Shown here one piece after another: positions 31,978 to 43,795 of a DNA stretch of 46,951 nt. Under the pieces are notes generated by a model. The model worked only from the letters and a program-made list of their open reading frames with translations, did not search any database and was not told the DNA's origin. Numbering within the stretch: position 1 is the stretch's first letter; each line of letters begins with the position of its first letter. Position numbers and translations under genes: made by a program. The stretch is from Chromera velia (lineage: Eukaryota; Sar; Chromeraceae), in the NCBI GenBank assembly GCA_018398765.1, contig JAHBMJ010005084.1:99274-146224 (forward strand). The letters are read 5' to 3'.

Positions 31978-33474
31978 TCAGGTTACGACGGCGGTGCTTT
32001 TGTTCTTTTCATACAGCCATACCACCTCACTCCCTGCTAGTTCAATGCCGCTTTCTGCAGTCCTTAACACACCGACATCTCCAATGAGGAATCGGAAGGG
32101 ACGAGAGACGCCAAATACCTTCTCCCACTGACTCATCCTGAGCACTTTGCTGTAGAGCTTTGCACGTGTCAGTGCTACCCTCCTGGCTTGATGGCCCCAG
32201 AGGGATTTGGGGCATGAACCGAACCGACGTTTCCATTCGGCTCTGAGGGCTGCTAGCTCGGTTCTTCTGTGGCGGTTCTTTCCTTCCACAAACCCGAGTG
32301 GCCCCTTTTCTCCTGCAGAGTTATCGAAGAACGTCATGCCTCTGCGTTCAATAAAATCTCCTGGTGGTCCTCCATGGAATTCGGGTGCCTTGTCACATCG
32401 GATTCTGCCTGCTACGGCTTTCAGACCTTCCTTCTGGAATTGAACATCCCGAAACGACTCCACAAACTCAATATGGTCACGCACTCCATCAACGGAGTGG
32501 TTACGGGATTTGAGGGGATAGTCGAGATCGAGGCCACTGTAGTCATCTAGTACACTCAGGCAGCATGCGTGAGGCCCGTTGACTTCATCATTATTTGGGA
32601 ACCAGTGATCGAGTTGCATGATTTGGAAGGGCCCACCCACATCCTCATGTCGGGTGGGGACAGGTGCTAGAGTGGGAATGGTTGCGTTTTTGAGGGAACA
32701 CAGCCGGCACTCTGTCTCAAGCCTTTTCCAGTCTTCAGTCCTTGCGTGCATCCCCCTGCTTGCTAGTGTGGGCTCTAGTTTGTCTCGACCGACGTGTCCG
32801 AATCATCTGTGGTGTGCCCTCAGTTCCTCAAAACTGATTGTTCTCTCTCTGATTGCCCATGCCCCCCCAGTCTTCTGCATTGCTTCTTTGACTTCGTCTG
32901 CTGTGGGAATGAATGTGGTTGTGAATAGAAAGTTGGAGGTGGCATCTCCCTTAGGATTCTCAACTACCACTTCAACGAGAAAACCCCTCGCGTCTCGCAC
33001 GATCACGTAGGAGTCCTTTCCCTCACGACAGAGGAGGGTTTCTCCCTCCTCATGATCTTCCCGCATTAGATAGGGGACTGGGTCTTCGGTCAGATACACA
33101 CATAGGAGCAGAACCTTCCATCCTTTCCCTCTCACTCGGTTCTTTTGAGCAATGCAAGCGACACGAGAGATCTGATTTTTCTTTGGGGATTTTTGCAGAG
33201 CCACCCCGAATGAACCCTCACACGGCTCACTCCAGACTACCATCCCCCCAAGCTCCTTCTCCCAGCTGAGAGGTGCAGTCGTACACGAGTCTATGTGCAT
33301 CTGTACAGACAGGCGGCCTGGCGGATCGACTTGACTAACCATTGACTGAACTTGTTTTAGGGAATCGGGTGGCTTCCTCTCGATCTCGTACTCTGGAACC
33401 ACGTACGCCTTGTGCGTCTCTGTCACGAACCAGGGCTTTAGTGCCCCATCGTGGAACTGAAACGTAGTGCCCTG
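31978..33474 (-). pseudogene. pol: Protease and integrase region of copia pol
   Basis: Continues the gag frame. Protease: MHIDSCTTAPL, where the usual active-site D-S/T-G reads D-S-C. Integrase: an HHCC zinc site (H..FGHVG then CRLC) and a DDE core with QLDHWFP, SVLDDYSG and RCDKAPEFHG supplying D, D and E. A TGA between HHR and FGHVG (32803) breaks the zinc site. The frame ends at 31978. Confidence 0.82.
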
Positions 33475-34833
33475 TTATTGTATAATGGTCCCTCCCTCCG
33501 CATCCTCAGGATGTCGTAAAGGGGGAGAGAAAAGAGATGAGAAAGGAAGAACAGTCATATACATATGCTGTCGAAAATACTCAGAAAGGTGGCCTGCCTT
33601 CTGAAATGCTTTCCCAGTCAGGGCATTCTGCCCCCCATATCTGCTGACCTCATTGTGGTCAGGTAAGTGCCCTTGACCTTTCCACTCATCAACAGCGTAT
33701 GCCGCTTTTCCATCGTATCGACCGGGGCCACCTCCGCGTGATGCTTGCATCCCTCCCCGTCCTCTGTACGCCTGTGGATGCCCCCTGCCTCGAGGGTTGG
33801 ATGAGGAAGATGAAGGGGACTGCTGCTGTGCCTTCGTCTTCTTGTCATGGCAGCATTGGGTGAAGTGCCCTGTCCTCTGACAGATGTCGCAATGAGCCGA
33901 TATCCCGGGGCATTCGTTGTGCGCTAGCCACTCAGCATCGTGTTACCCCTTCTGACCGCATCTAGAGCAGTCTTTCTGTTTATGGGATCCATTTTATCCC
34001 TCTGCTCTCCCCTGCTAACTCCCTTGATAACCTCCTCTTCCTGACCCTGCATTGCCCCTGCCTCTGCCTCCCCTATGGCCTTTCCCCCTCGGGGGAAACC
34101 CTGCACCCCCAACAAATGCAACCTCCTCCTTCACAATGGGAGATTTCTGTTTGGAGGGGTTTGGCGTAGAGCCTTGTGCTTTGACCCAGACAGGGGGGCC
34201 ACCAGGAGGCTTATCGATGGTGTTGGTATGGGATTTGGCAGCAAGCCTTTTAGCCTCCGCCATAATCTTATCATAATCCGACAGATCGTCCTCATCCCAA
34301 TCATTCTCCATCTTCTTCTGGTTGTACCAGGAAAAGCAGGCAAACATAGCCTCTCCTCTCAATGATACAGGGAGATCGCTCTCTGTACCACAATTCTTCA
34401 TTTCCTTAACCAGGGTCTCAAAAGAGTCCACCATCAGTTGGAAGGAATTATATCCGTATCCGTTATCAGCAAGGGTCTACCACTGTTGAGCGTTCTGTTT
34501 CTTCTTTGTTCTCGAAGTTTCATCCAGAAGTTGCTTCACCTTGTCCCTCAATGCGTCTCTGTACTTGACCCACTCAATCTTCCCACCGGAATGAAAGGTG
34601 GTGTCGAGAGGGTTTTTCTTTTGATCAAACAACAATTGAATGGAATTGCCTACAATGTGATGGTTACGAGTTGCTGCGTAAATTCTGCTGGCTTGCCACT
34701 GAGCAATTTGCTCTTCTGAGGCACCAAACAGTTTCTGATCTCCTTCAGTCCTGTTCTCGCAAGAATCCCACCAGGGTTGAAAGGTGTCATTCGCTTCTAA
34801 TACAGGGAAAGACGAACCACCGGAGTCAGACAT
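33475..34833 (-). pseudogene. gag: gag-like region with CCHC zinc knuckle
   Basis: The ATG at 34833 lies about 20 bases inside the LTR. One single reading frame continues for about 1.35 kb, interrupted only by in-frame stops (34477, 34015, two close to 34000, 33475). It carries a helical gag-like segment (NHHIVGNSIQLLFDQKK), a G/R-rich tail and a knuckle CDICQRTGHFTQCC (CX2CX4HX4C). A second, imperfect CX2C...H...C motif precedes it. These are nucleocapsid features of copia gag. Confidence 0.8.
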
Positions 34834-34835
34834 TC

Positions 34836-34853
34836 TCTTGCTGGATCGTTACC
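34836..34853 (-). other. Candidate primer-binding site
   Basis: Immediately inside the 5' LTR the minus strand reads GGTAACGATCCAGC. The GGTA start recalls the TGGTATCAGAGC site for initiator-Met tRNA common in copia elements, but the rest diverges, so primer identity is open. Confidence 0.4.
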
Positions 34854-35158
34854 AAAAAAGATTTATATGTGATCTAACGGCCCTCAGGCCTAAGGCACAC
34901 ACAGCACTTTTACGTTACTCCTATTTCTAGAGGTTGTGTCAACAGAGTCTTTTTCTCAACTTCATACGAACAGCAGTCTCTTGTTTTATCTGACTCCTCA
35001 ATCTGAATTTAATTATTGCAATGCATGCATTTGTATACATATATTTAATTCTGCATGCACGGATTTGCAAGATGTCCACGCGCTTGGTCTTAGCTCAATG
35101 GAAGGACGCCATGCCGTGGAGCCGGTTCGCCAGTGCCGGTCCCACTGCGCGTCTTTCT
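34854..35158 (-). repeat. 5' LTR of the copia-like element
   Basis: Pairs with 28888-29192; I count 23 differences over about 305 bases. Because the coding strand is minus, this right-hand copy is the 5' LTR and would hold the promoter. Confidence 0.92.
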
Positions 35159-35163
35159 CCATA

Positions 35164-35744
35164 TGTAAAAAAATAAATAAATAAACTTAGGCAAAAACCT
35201 GAATTAGTTTTTTATTTTTTTATTTTTGTGCGTCAGCCTAGGCTTTGAGCTTCGAACTTGAACTGCCTGCTTCAAAAAAGTAAATAAAAAAATAAAAAGT
35301 AAAAGTGATTTAGGGTAATTAACTTTTTTATTTTTTCATGTATGGGGAGCCTAGATTTGGAAAAGCTTTTGCATGGGCGTCTAGGCGACGCACAGTGGTA
35401 AAAAAAAAAAATAGACATGTCAAGATTTTTTTTTCTTTTTTTTTTTTTTTAGTCTGGTGGTCAAAGGTCTAAACAAACTTAGCAAAGGTAGGTTTTGTAG
35501 TTAGATGCGTTTTTGCTATATGTTTGGCACTTCCAATAAAATAATAATAAAAAAAATAAAAAAGATTAGGTTTCTTAAGATTTTTTTTTCCCTAGTTTTT
35601 TTCTTTTTTTTTTTTATTACTGTGCATCGCCTAGTTGGGTGTTCATATTCATGTGAAACCGATGAAAAAATCTTTTTGTGATCTTTTTTTTTTTTTGACG
35701 CACAAAAAAGTGTGAAGACTCATTTGAGAGACTGGATGACGGAT
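35164..35744. other. AT-rich centre of the foldback element, right of the LTR element
   Basis: Long T and A homopolymers (e.g. 35429-35452, 35581-35617) and ATAAATAAATAA runs. No ORF above background. Probably part of the inverted-repeat element the retrotransposon inserted into. Confidence 0.5.
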
Positions 35745-35932
35745 TGACCTCGAAGATTTGAGGTTAAAAGGTCAGATTTGAAGTAGATTTGATAGGATTT
35801 GATAGGCCCTATCATGCTAAAGTTTCTCAGGCCTAAGATTTGATTTGAGCTTAAACCCTACTTTAAATCAAATCAAATCAAATCAAATCTGGCCACTAAT
35901 CACAGTGATCATCACACCTAGAAACGTTCACG
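35745..35932 (-). repeat. Right arm of the AT-rich inverted-repeat element
   Basis: Reverse complement of the left arm words: GTGATCATCACACCTAGAAA, an AAATCAAATCAAATC run, GATTTGAGCTTAAA, and TAGATTTGATAGGATTTGAT. The order is the mirror image of 28045-28450. Confidence 0.65.
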
Positions 35933-36328
35933 ATCACGATCGAAAAGGATAAATCCTAGTTCAACTTGTCTTAGTATGTATTTGTACTCACATTTTTAAG
36001 GATTTAATTGTATTTAACCGCCTCAATTCAATTCAACTCAATTTAAGTCTAGATTCAAGTTTAATCGATTGATTTTCTTGACTATAGTTCCTTAAATTAT
36101 TATAACCTAGGAAGATGATGATAAGTAAGTGTCTTCATGGGTCTTTCCACTTCAAATAGGATAGACTAGAGTTTGACAAAAACTAGATACTAAAACAGAC
36201 AACAACTCATAGAAACCAATCAAAGAAAGACTTGATCGACACGGACTGATGAATCAGTGATGATAGAACAACCCTACGAGCAACAAAAAGAATGCACATC
36301 TGTTTAAGGCGTCAGTTTTTGAACTTTT

Positions 36329-36842
36329 TACATTGTGCTGTTAGGAGTAACTACCGGGCCCCAGGCACTTCTCAAAGAGCTTTTGGTTACTATCAAATTG
36401 ATAACCTAAATTTCGTAACTCGGGAGTCTGGGGGGACTACCACTACCGCGGTAATCTGGCCGTATCTATCCGCAAATATATTGAATCGAAATATAAGATA
36501 GAAAAAACATATCTTTAAGAACTGTGTACGAGTGCAGTACGACGTAAATTAATTAAAAAGATCATTTTATAAAACTTTTTTTGCCTAAATTATTTATATA
36601 ATATCAAGAACTTGACTTCAACTCACACATATTTGTAGACTAAGAGAACTTTACAATAAATCAATCTTTGGTCAAGTCTTTGGTACTCGATTTACGAACT
36701 AGTTTGTCTTACTTAAAAGAACGATTACCACAGTTTTGATTACCAAAACAGGGGTAATATCAATATCACTCTACATGATTACCGTAACCATAAAAATGGT
36801 TACCCATAGTATGAAAATGGTTACTCCTAACAACACAGTGTA
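36329..36842. mobile_element. hAT-like non-autonomous element (MITE)
   Basis: Terminal inverted repeats of 23 bp: TACATTGTGCTGTTAGGAGT(AAC) at 36329-36351 and its reverse complement with two changes at 36820-36842. The flanks GAACTTTT (36321-36328) and GGACTTTT (36843-36850) form an 8-bp target duplication with one mismatch, the length typical of hAT elements. The 514-bp body is full of GGTTAC/GTAACC words near the ends, as expected of subterminal transposase sites, and has no transposase ORF. Confidence 0.78.
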
Positions 36843-38034
36843 GGACTTTTATAGCAATACGACTCGTTATACGAGGGCGTGACACCTAGCGTGACGCCGG
36901 CGTGTGAAAAACATTTGAGATCCGTTTCTAGCACATCTGCTTTACTTTTGCCGTAATACGTGTCTTAGCTGAGGCTAGCTCTTGTCGGAACTGTATACAA
37001 CTCCCATAGCAGAGTATATAGGGGAAGTCAGCAGGAGAAAACGTCTGTGCAGAAAGTATAATACAAAGTTAAAGCTACAAATTACTGGCCTGCGACAAAT
37101 GAAGCGTTTATAAGACTATGGTTATAAGATAATAGAAATTAATATTTCAAATATTATAGAATATAGACGTATCCCAAGCCAGACCGGCACGGTTGACAAA
37201 GGAAAGTCGGACCGAGACGAAGGGCACGAGAAATAGAATGAAAAAACGGCAGAGAGGGAGGGGAGTTGAGGATCCTGACGCTGAAGCGATGGCAACAAGC
37301 GGTGTTTGTTTCACATTGGCTAGGCTCGACACGTTGGGCCACTATTGGTGTCCCCTCGCTGTGTTGAAGACAAGGAACATAAGGGGAGATTCACAGACAG
37401 AAGTTGGAACCGGATACTGGGGGGGAGAAAAAGAGAGAGAGCGATAGAGAGAGATGGATGGCGGGATGTTCTTCATGAAGTAAGTTGACTACTGAATGAA
37501 GACTCCATGAGAGAGAAAGGCCCCGCATTAAAACAAAAACAAAAAAGGTGCGGATACAGATGGAATAAGAACGAGGGAGAGATGCAGGGGAGAAGGGAGA
37601 GAGAGAGAGAGAATGTCGGGATGTCCTTTATGATGCATGATGACAGTAAAACGACACGACATACATGTAAGAGAAGACACTCAAACCAAAAGGAACGGCC
37701 ATGCAGTACAAGAAAAGGCACACACAACTTCGGGCCCAAATAAGACTAGAGCGAAGCAGATAGATCAGTGGGAAAACAGGTACAAAAAGGAAGGAAGAAA
37801 AAGAGGAAAGCTGCGTCTATTCGCGTTGCATCGAGCTGAAAGCACCGGAGTCAGGCAGCATACAAGGAGCGAACACTCCCCCACAAGAATATGCCGACCC
37901 CTCCCTCCACCCTTCCACCCAACCATCCCCCAACTGAATGCAACCCACTCAAAAGCCCTTCCTCGGCTTCTCACTTCTCCTCCATCCAAACGTCACGCGA
38001 TGCCATGTAAAGTGCTTCGATGGTTCAACACTTA

Positions 38035-38250
38035 CTTCTGTTTCTGTCCACCTTCAGTTTCCTGATTGTCCACTAACCAAATAGCATAAGCACGCTTCTT
38101 TTCCTCAAGGCATGACGCGCTCTTGTTTTCTCCTGCATGCCAGGCAATTCTACAGAGGTCAACACCGGCAAGCGAGAGTAGTGCGTCATTTCGTGAGTCG
38201 ATTTCTGTTCTCGCACACAGGAAGGCATACGCGCGCTTCTTTCTTCTTGC
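38035..38250 (-). CDS. Possible exon of an unassigned minus-strand gene
   Basis: The minus-strand frame reads RRKKRAYAFLCARTEIDS, then LLSLAGVDLCRIAWHAGE, then EEKKRAYAIWLVDNQETE, ending at a GTAAGT donor (or an overlapping TAA). The segment RKKRAYAF / EKKRAYAI is repeated about 50 residues apart. Residue composition is protein-like, but no family is recognised and neighbouring exons are uncertain. Confidence 0.3.
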
Positions 38251-40159
38251 AAGTGCTCAACGGGACAGTCCAGCCAGCCAGGCAAGCCACATTTGCAAAC
38301 TTGGCGAGACGTTTTCTGTTTCCGAATGGCACTCACTTTTAAAGATGCTCCCACTCGGCATGCAGCCCTCTACAACCAACCGCTCATGCCCAGCTCCTCT
38401 TGAGCGAGTGCATGGCGGGATGCATTTCTCTCCCGTCGCTTTCTTCTTTACCCCGACCGTTTCCAGTATTGGTGCAAGAAAAAGAATGAATTGAATTTCT
38501 TCGAGCTACTGACCGGTCTCCAAGTACAGCCCCCGAAGGGGACAATCGAACCGAAGCCACTTTCCAGACAGACACAACCACGCAGACACGACAAGACAAC
38601 GCAACACAACACAAGCTAGAGCTACAGGGACGCATTTGTGTCGCACAGCCAGGACACCACACACGAGGTGTTGGAGACAGGGAAAAAAAAAAAAGAACTG
38701 GTCCGAGGAAACAGTCGCGTACGTGGAGAGAGAGGAACGCGATCCGTTGAGAAGGACGCGAATTGCTTGACGAAACAGAGAAAGGGAACCATACTCCACG
38801 GACACATTACATACGCCAAACAGAAAATGCAAAAAGAAGGAGAGGCAAGACGAGGGACAGAGCAGTAAGAGACAGGAAGTAAAGTGGAGATCAGCAAGAA
38901 AGTAGCAGAGGCGGATGAAGCGAAGACAGACCGACAGACCGATCGATCGCATGCAGCAATCGGCGCAGAAGAGCTCACATGGAAACAGGAAAAGAAAAGA
39001 AAGGAAACTTTGTTCATTTAGACTCTCTCTATGCAGCTTACAGCACTCGGGAGGACACGAACAGCTAACAGAGGGCCCACAAGAACCCCCGTCCGCCCTG
39101 TCTTCTTTCTTTGTCATTGTCAAGTGCCCTTTCCCTTCCCCCAACCCACCGTTACACGTCTCAAGGCCTTAGTGAAGAATGTTTCAGAAGTGGAACGTTG
39201 AATCGCATTTCCTTCCTTCTTATTAGACACTGATTGCATGCACATCAAGCGACAGAGGGGGACTGGGTGGGGTCTTGAGAAAAAGGAACGGGGGGCCAAG
39301 CAGCCTGCAGAGGCTGTCCGTCGCATCGCGACCCCTCGCGTGACTCCCAACTCCGTGATATGCCCCCCCTCTTTTCCCTTCGGTTGCCTTGCGAAAGATG
39401 ACGACGTCGATCGATGACCGACAAAGCTGCTTCATGTTGCTAAAATCTGCTGCTGTCGCACACCCGCATGCATGCTGGCGGGCGCTTCCTTCCGCCCTCG
39501 CACGCACTACTGGACATGCCTGCATGCATGCAGCAGCAAATATGCATGAGGAAGCAATTTCTGCGAGGAGTAAGTGGTTCTGCAGGGCCGTTTCATGCAC
39601 CCGGTTCTGGATTGATGGAGGCTTTCTTTGACTTCCTAGCTCATGGTCGATGATGCCGTGGCTGGCACGGCATCTCTCTCCCTGTATCCTCTTTGCCACT
39701 CGTCGTTTCTTCTTGAAGTTCTCTCTCTCTCACACGTGCAGGATCGAAGCAAAATATGGATGGGGTGGGTGGGTAGGATGGAGGTCCTGCATGTCTTGAC
39801 GGTATTGGTAGGTCAGAACGAAACGGAACGGCGCCGGTCAAAATGAAAAGCTGGGACTGCCAAAAAGAATGAAGCGGGACGAGGACACTCACACACACGA
39901 ACGAAAACGGTTTGGTCAAGACGAAGATAACACATACAGGAGGCACAGGATGGTAAGCCGAGAGAGCCCTGCGCCACGCTGACAGTACAGGGACACGGGC
40001 AACACGACCATCACAAGAGGCAAGAGGAGGCAGATAGAGAAGGAAAGGAAAGGAAACGAAGACACGAGAAAGCTGATTAAGGGAGAAGGAAAGAACAGGT
40101 AACATGGACGTGAAAGGAGCAAGGGAAAAGAGCCCGAAGGAAGAAGACTCACGAACGAA

Positions 40160-40400
40160 CGAGAAGCAAAGTTTTCATGATAAGACTACAGCTTGAATCA
40201 AGCCTGTCGGTCTGGAATCCCTCTCGGTAGCACATGAGGAGCGCGAGCCCCACCACAAGAACACGGCACATGCTCCCCAACCCCCCTCTGTCTGACCCAA
40301 ATAATGCCCACACCCTCCCTGCCAAAAAATCCCTCCCATACCATGCATACCTGCCCTTCAGTTCCCCGTCCCCACAACTCCATACGACACCTTTTGTCAC
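40160..40400 (-). CDS. Possible exon with a hydrophobic segment
   Basis: The minus-strand frame contains SMCRVLVVGLALLMCYREGF, a possible signal anchor or membrane helix, then continues to MKTLLLVR before a GTGAGT donor at about 40150. No family recognised. Confidence 0.25.
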
Positions 40401-40632
40401 AACATGTTCGCATTGTTCAACTCATGCTGTCCTCATGGATTTCAAATCTTTCTGAGCTTAAGGCTCAGTCAAACTGCTCCCTCGGTAACCCCAGCCATTA
40501 ATGCTCCTTCCTTCACTCGAATGATATTCTCTTCTCTCTCTGTTTTTCTCTTTCAGAGAAGATGCTGACACAGAACACCGACTCTACTGCGTCACGTCGT
40601 TCATCACTCACTTCTCGTTTTGAATGCATATA

Positions 40633-43600
40633 TTAATAAATGTGCTGGGTACAGGCTCTGAGATGCATGGAGCGACCACTGCTTGATTCATTCAGAATCA
40701 AATGGACCTTCGACACAACAGCACCCGCCCGCTCGTTAAGTGCGGGACTTGACACTTCCCTTCCCTTCTCTTTCCCTTCGCTGTCCAACGTGAAATGGCA
40801 TGCGTCCACAACAGTGCCTAACTTGTTGTTTCTTTCTCGCAAGGCTTCAGAGAGAATGAATTCATCTGTGACACAGATGAAGCACTTCAGCGAAATAGGG
40901 GGTGGGCTACACTGGAGGAAACGGAATAGAGCAGAAAACGGCACCTCTCGGTTGTCAATCAGGAACTCTCCGAGGCATAGCACGTCAGCTGGAAAAGTAA
41001 GGGAGACAGACAGCAAGGAAGACAAAAGGTAAAGCCAATCATCCTCCTTCCCCCTGCCTCCCTTATCCCGTCTCCGTCACGTTGCTATTGGCCGTCCCGC
41101 CCGTTTTCTCTTCATTTCCATTTCTGTCTCCGTCTCTCTCGTTTGTTTTCTTTCCATGTCCATCCCCGTTTCCGACTCTCTTCTCACCACTAGGCGACGA
41201 TGACGGCGGGCCCACCCCCGCAACGCCGAAAGCAGACGTTGTGAATTTGCTGTCCGCTTCCGAGCTCCCCGCAGCAGACCTCCCCGAGCTCCCACCCTTC
41301 AGCTTAGCAAGCGCACTGGAAGAATAAGGAGACGAGTGACACGCGGAGGCTCCAAACCGGTCGGTGACCGAGCTACCCCCCGTTCCTCCACTCCCTCCCT
41401 TAAATGTCGAATTCGTGGTTTCTGGAGAAACTGAGGAGGCACTGTTGGAGGAAATCCCTCCATCTGTTCCAGGGGGCGATTCTGCTGCAGACGCGGACAG
41501 GCCGCCCCTCGCAGGACGCGGGAGGACCAGGATGGACGTACCAGGGCCGGAGAGACGGGGGGGGGCAGAGTCTCTGACGTCTGAATCTGCAAGGCCACCC
41601 CTCGAAGGGACACCTGCGGCGGGGAGTCTAGCAGCTGCCGCATCTGGCTGCTCGTCGTGATGTTCGGTATCCACCCTCAACGCCCCCCCGTGGGCCCCGG
41701 CTCCCCCACTGATTCCCCCCACACGGACTGACACAGAGCCGGAGGAGAACAAAGGGTTGTGCGGGATGGATCCCGAGACGCCAACAGCGAACGAGGAGGA
41801 ACCATGACTGGCAAAAGTCCCACTTGCCCCCGGGGTGCCAGAAGACATTGCGGCCGGGCCCGAGGAGCCCGTGAGCCCCCCACCGTCCCCGTTCAAGTTT
41901 GCCTGCTGCTGCATAGCTCGACTGAGGGACGACGTGATCGGATAGTCTGGTGTACTGCTACTACTGCCTTCGCGGGGAGGGGGGCGGGGGAGGATGGTGA
42001 CCGGCCTGTGTACAGTGGGGGCGACTGGTTGTGATGGTAGCATGACATCCCCCATAGGCATTGCGGGCTGATAAGGGTGCGCGTGACTGCTGCTGCTGGC
42101 TCCGTTCCTCCATGATGACGCTGCTGCCCCTGGTCCCCCCGTGGTGTTGTTACCACCCGCGTGACTGTCGCCCGGCTGCGTTAGGCCCTCTGCTGCTGCC
42201 GCCGCCGCCGCTGCTGCTGCTGCCTTTCTTTCTTCGGCCTCTCTTTTCTTGGCCTCCCGGACTTTCTTCTTCCTGACCTCCTCCAGACATTGGAGAAGGC
42301 GTGGCATGTCGAGAGCCGCAAGGTAGTCGCGAAGAGAGGCGTAGTGGTTCAGACGGACCTGCAAGCAACTCCGTGAAGCGAGAGAAGAAAGAAAACAATC
42401 AAAGGGAACGATAAATTAGAAAGAAACAGAATGCAACACATGAGCGCCCCCTGATGGTTCTCAACGAAATGTTCTTTGCTCTGCTGCTGTGCTTCCACTG
42501 CTGGAGACCATTAGCAAGCAGACATGCTTTCAGGTCATACCATTTGCAAACACAAAGTGACTAGGCATTTGTGGGAGTGACTAGAAGCTTTACTGTTATC
42601 GATGGATGTGCACAAAAGGGACAAAATCGGTGGTACCGCATGTTGATTGTGTTAATGGTATCAATATTCATAGATAGAAATGATAGGCAATCAATCTGAC
42701 AGACTGACTTGTATGGTGGCAGGAGCAGATTCTTCGGCGTCGTTCTCCTCCTCATCTTCCGTGTCCCTAGGAGAAGGGACCGGCGAACCAAACCGAAGCG
42801 GGGGAGGGGGTGGAGGCATTGGAGGCACGTTGCCGGATCCCGCTGGCATCCTCAGAGCCACGTGAGGCCGCATGGGAGCGTGTGAAGCCAGGGGGTGAGG
42901 CGGCGGGGGAGGTGGGGGGGGTGGGGGAAGAAGGTTGGGGGCTGCCGTCGGGACAACCGGAGCCAAGGAGACGGGAAAAGGGGCGTGGGAGGGAAGGGGA
43001 CCATGTGATGGCATCACAGGCGGGGGGGGGGGGGGCGGAGTGGAATGCATGCTGGTCGATGCTGTTGGGACAAAAGCCCCTGTGCTGCTACTGCTACAAC
43101 TGCTACTGTTGTAGGGCGGTTGGGTGGACGAAGAAGAGGTGGCGTTTGCAGGGGCTGCGGCAGCTTGCATCGGGCTTGTAGCCTGTGCAGCCCTAAGAGC
43201 ATGGTTGGGAAGGCGGGCAAGCACGACAGGTTGAGGCGCCTCTGTTTGGCGTCGTTCAATTTGCTCTGCAGAAACACGGACGGAAAGAAATGCAGACGCA
43301 GACGCAGACGCAGCCTCAGATACAAGTTCGCATGAGGTTCCGTGCTCTGCATCAATGAAGACAGCACGCGGAATGACACACATGCAAGCACAGGCGAAGG
43401 GGGGAGAGGAGAGTGGAATTAATGAGAAGGACTACTCCAGCGAGAGTCAAGCCGGCAACCATAAATTCCCCAGGCATTGCTCTTCGTGTTTCGGGTGTGC
43501 GCTTTCATCAGTTTGCTTTTCTTCTGTCCCCCCACTGGCTGAATCACCCACTAGTCTGAAGACAAAAAACTTTTTTCCCTTAGGCAGACATCGCAGAGGA

Positions 43601-43757
43601 CCTTTTCCTTTTCCTTTCGCTCAGAAGACAGGCAAACAGACAGTCATGCACACCTTCTATGGCCTGTTGCAGATCAACCTCATCCCTCCGGGCCCGTCTC
43701 TGAAGCTCTGCTAATCGGTACCTGCAGGCATTTGCAGAGGGATAGAGACAGAGAGAG

Positions 43758-43795
<38 letters not shown>

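Larger units (their letters stand above)
28888..35158 (-). mobile_element. Ty1/copia-like LTR retrotransposon, decayed
   Basis: Two directly repeated LTRs of about 305 bp (28888-29192 and 34854-35158, about 92% identical) enclose about 5.66 kb. On the minus strand the order is gag, CCHC zinc knuckle, protease, integrase, reverse transcriptase, RNase H. Integrase before RT defines Ty1/copia. A 5-bp CCATA flanks both sides (28883-28887 and 35159-35163) and is a plausible target-site duplication. Every coding domain carries stops, and the frame shifts at about 31.9, 30.4 and 29.5 kb, so the copy cannot encode a full polyprotein. It sits between the arms of an older inverted-repeat element. Confidence 0.92.
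36851..40632. other. Region without a confident gene
   Basis: 36.85-37.15 kb is AT-rich. 37.2-37.65 kb has GA-rich patches. Several minus-strand exon-like frames with good splice borders occur (38035-38250, 39230-39640, 40160-40400), but I could not chain them into one phase-consistent gene. TGCATGCATG words are frequent around 39.46-39.55 kb. Confidence 0.45.
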
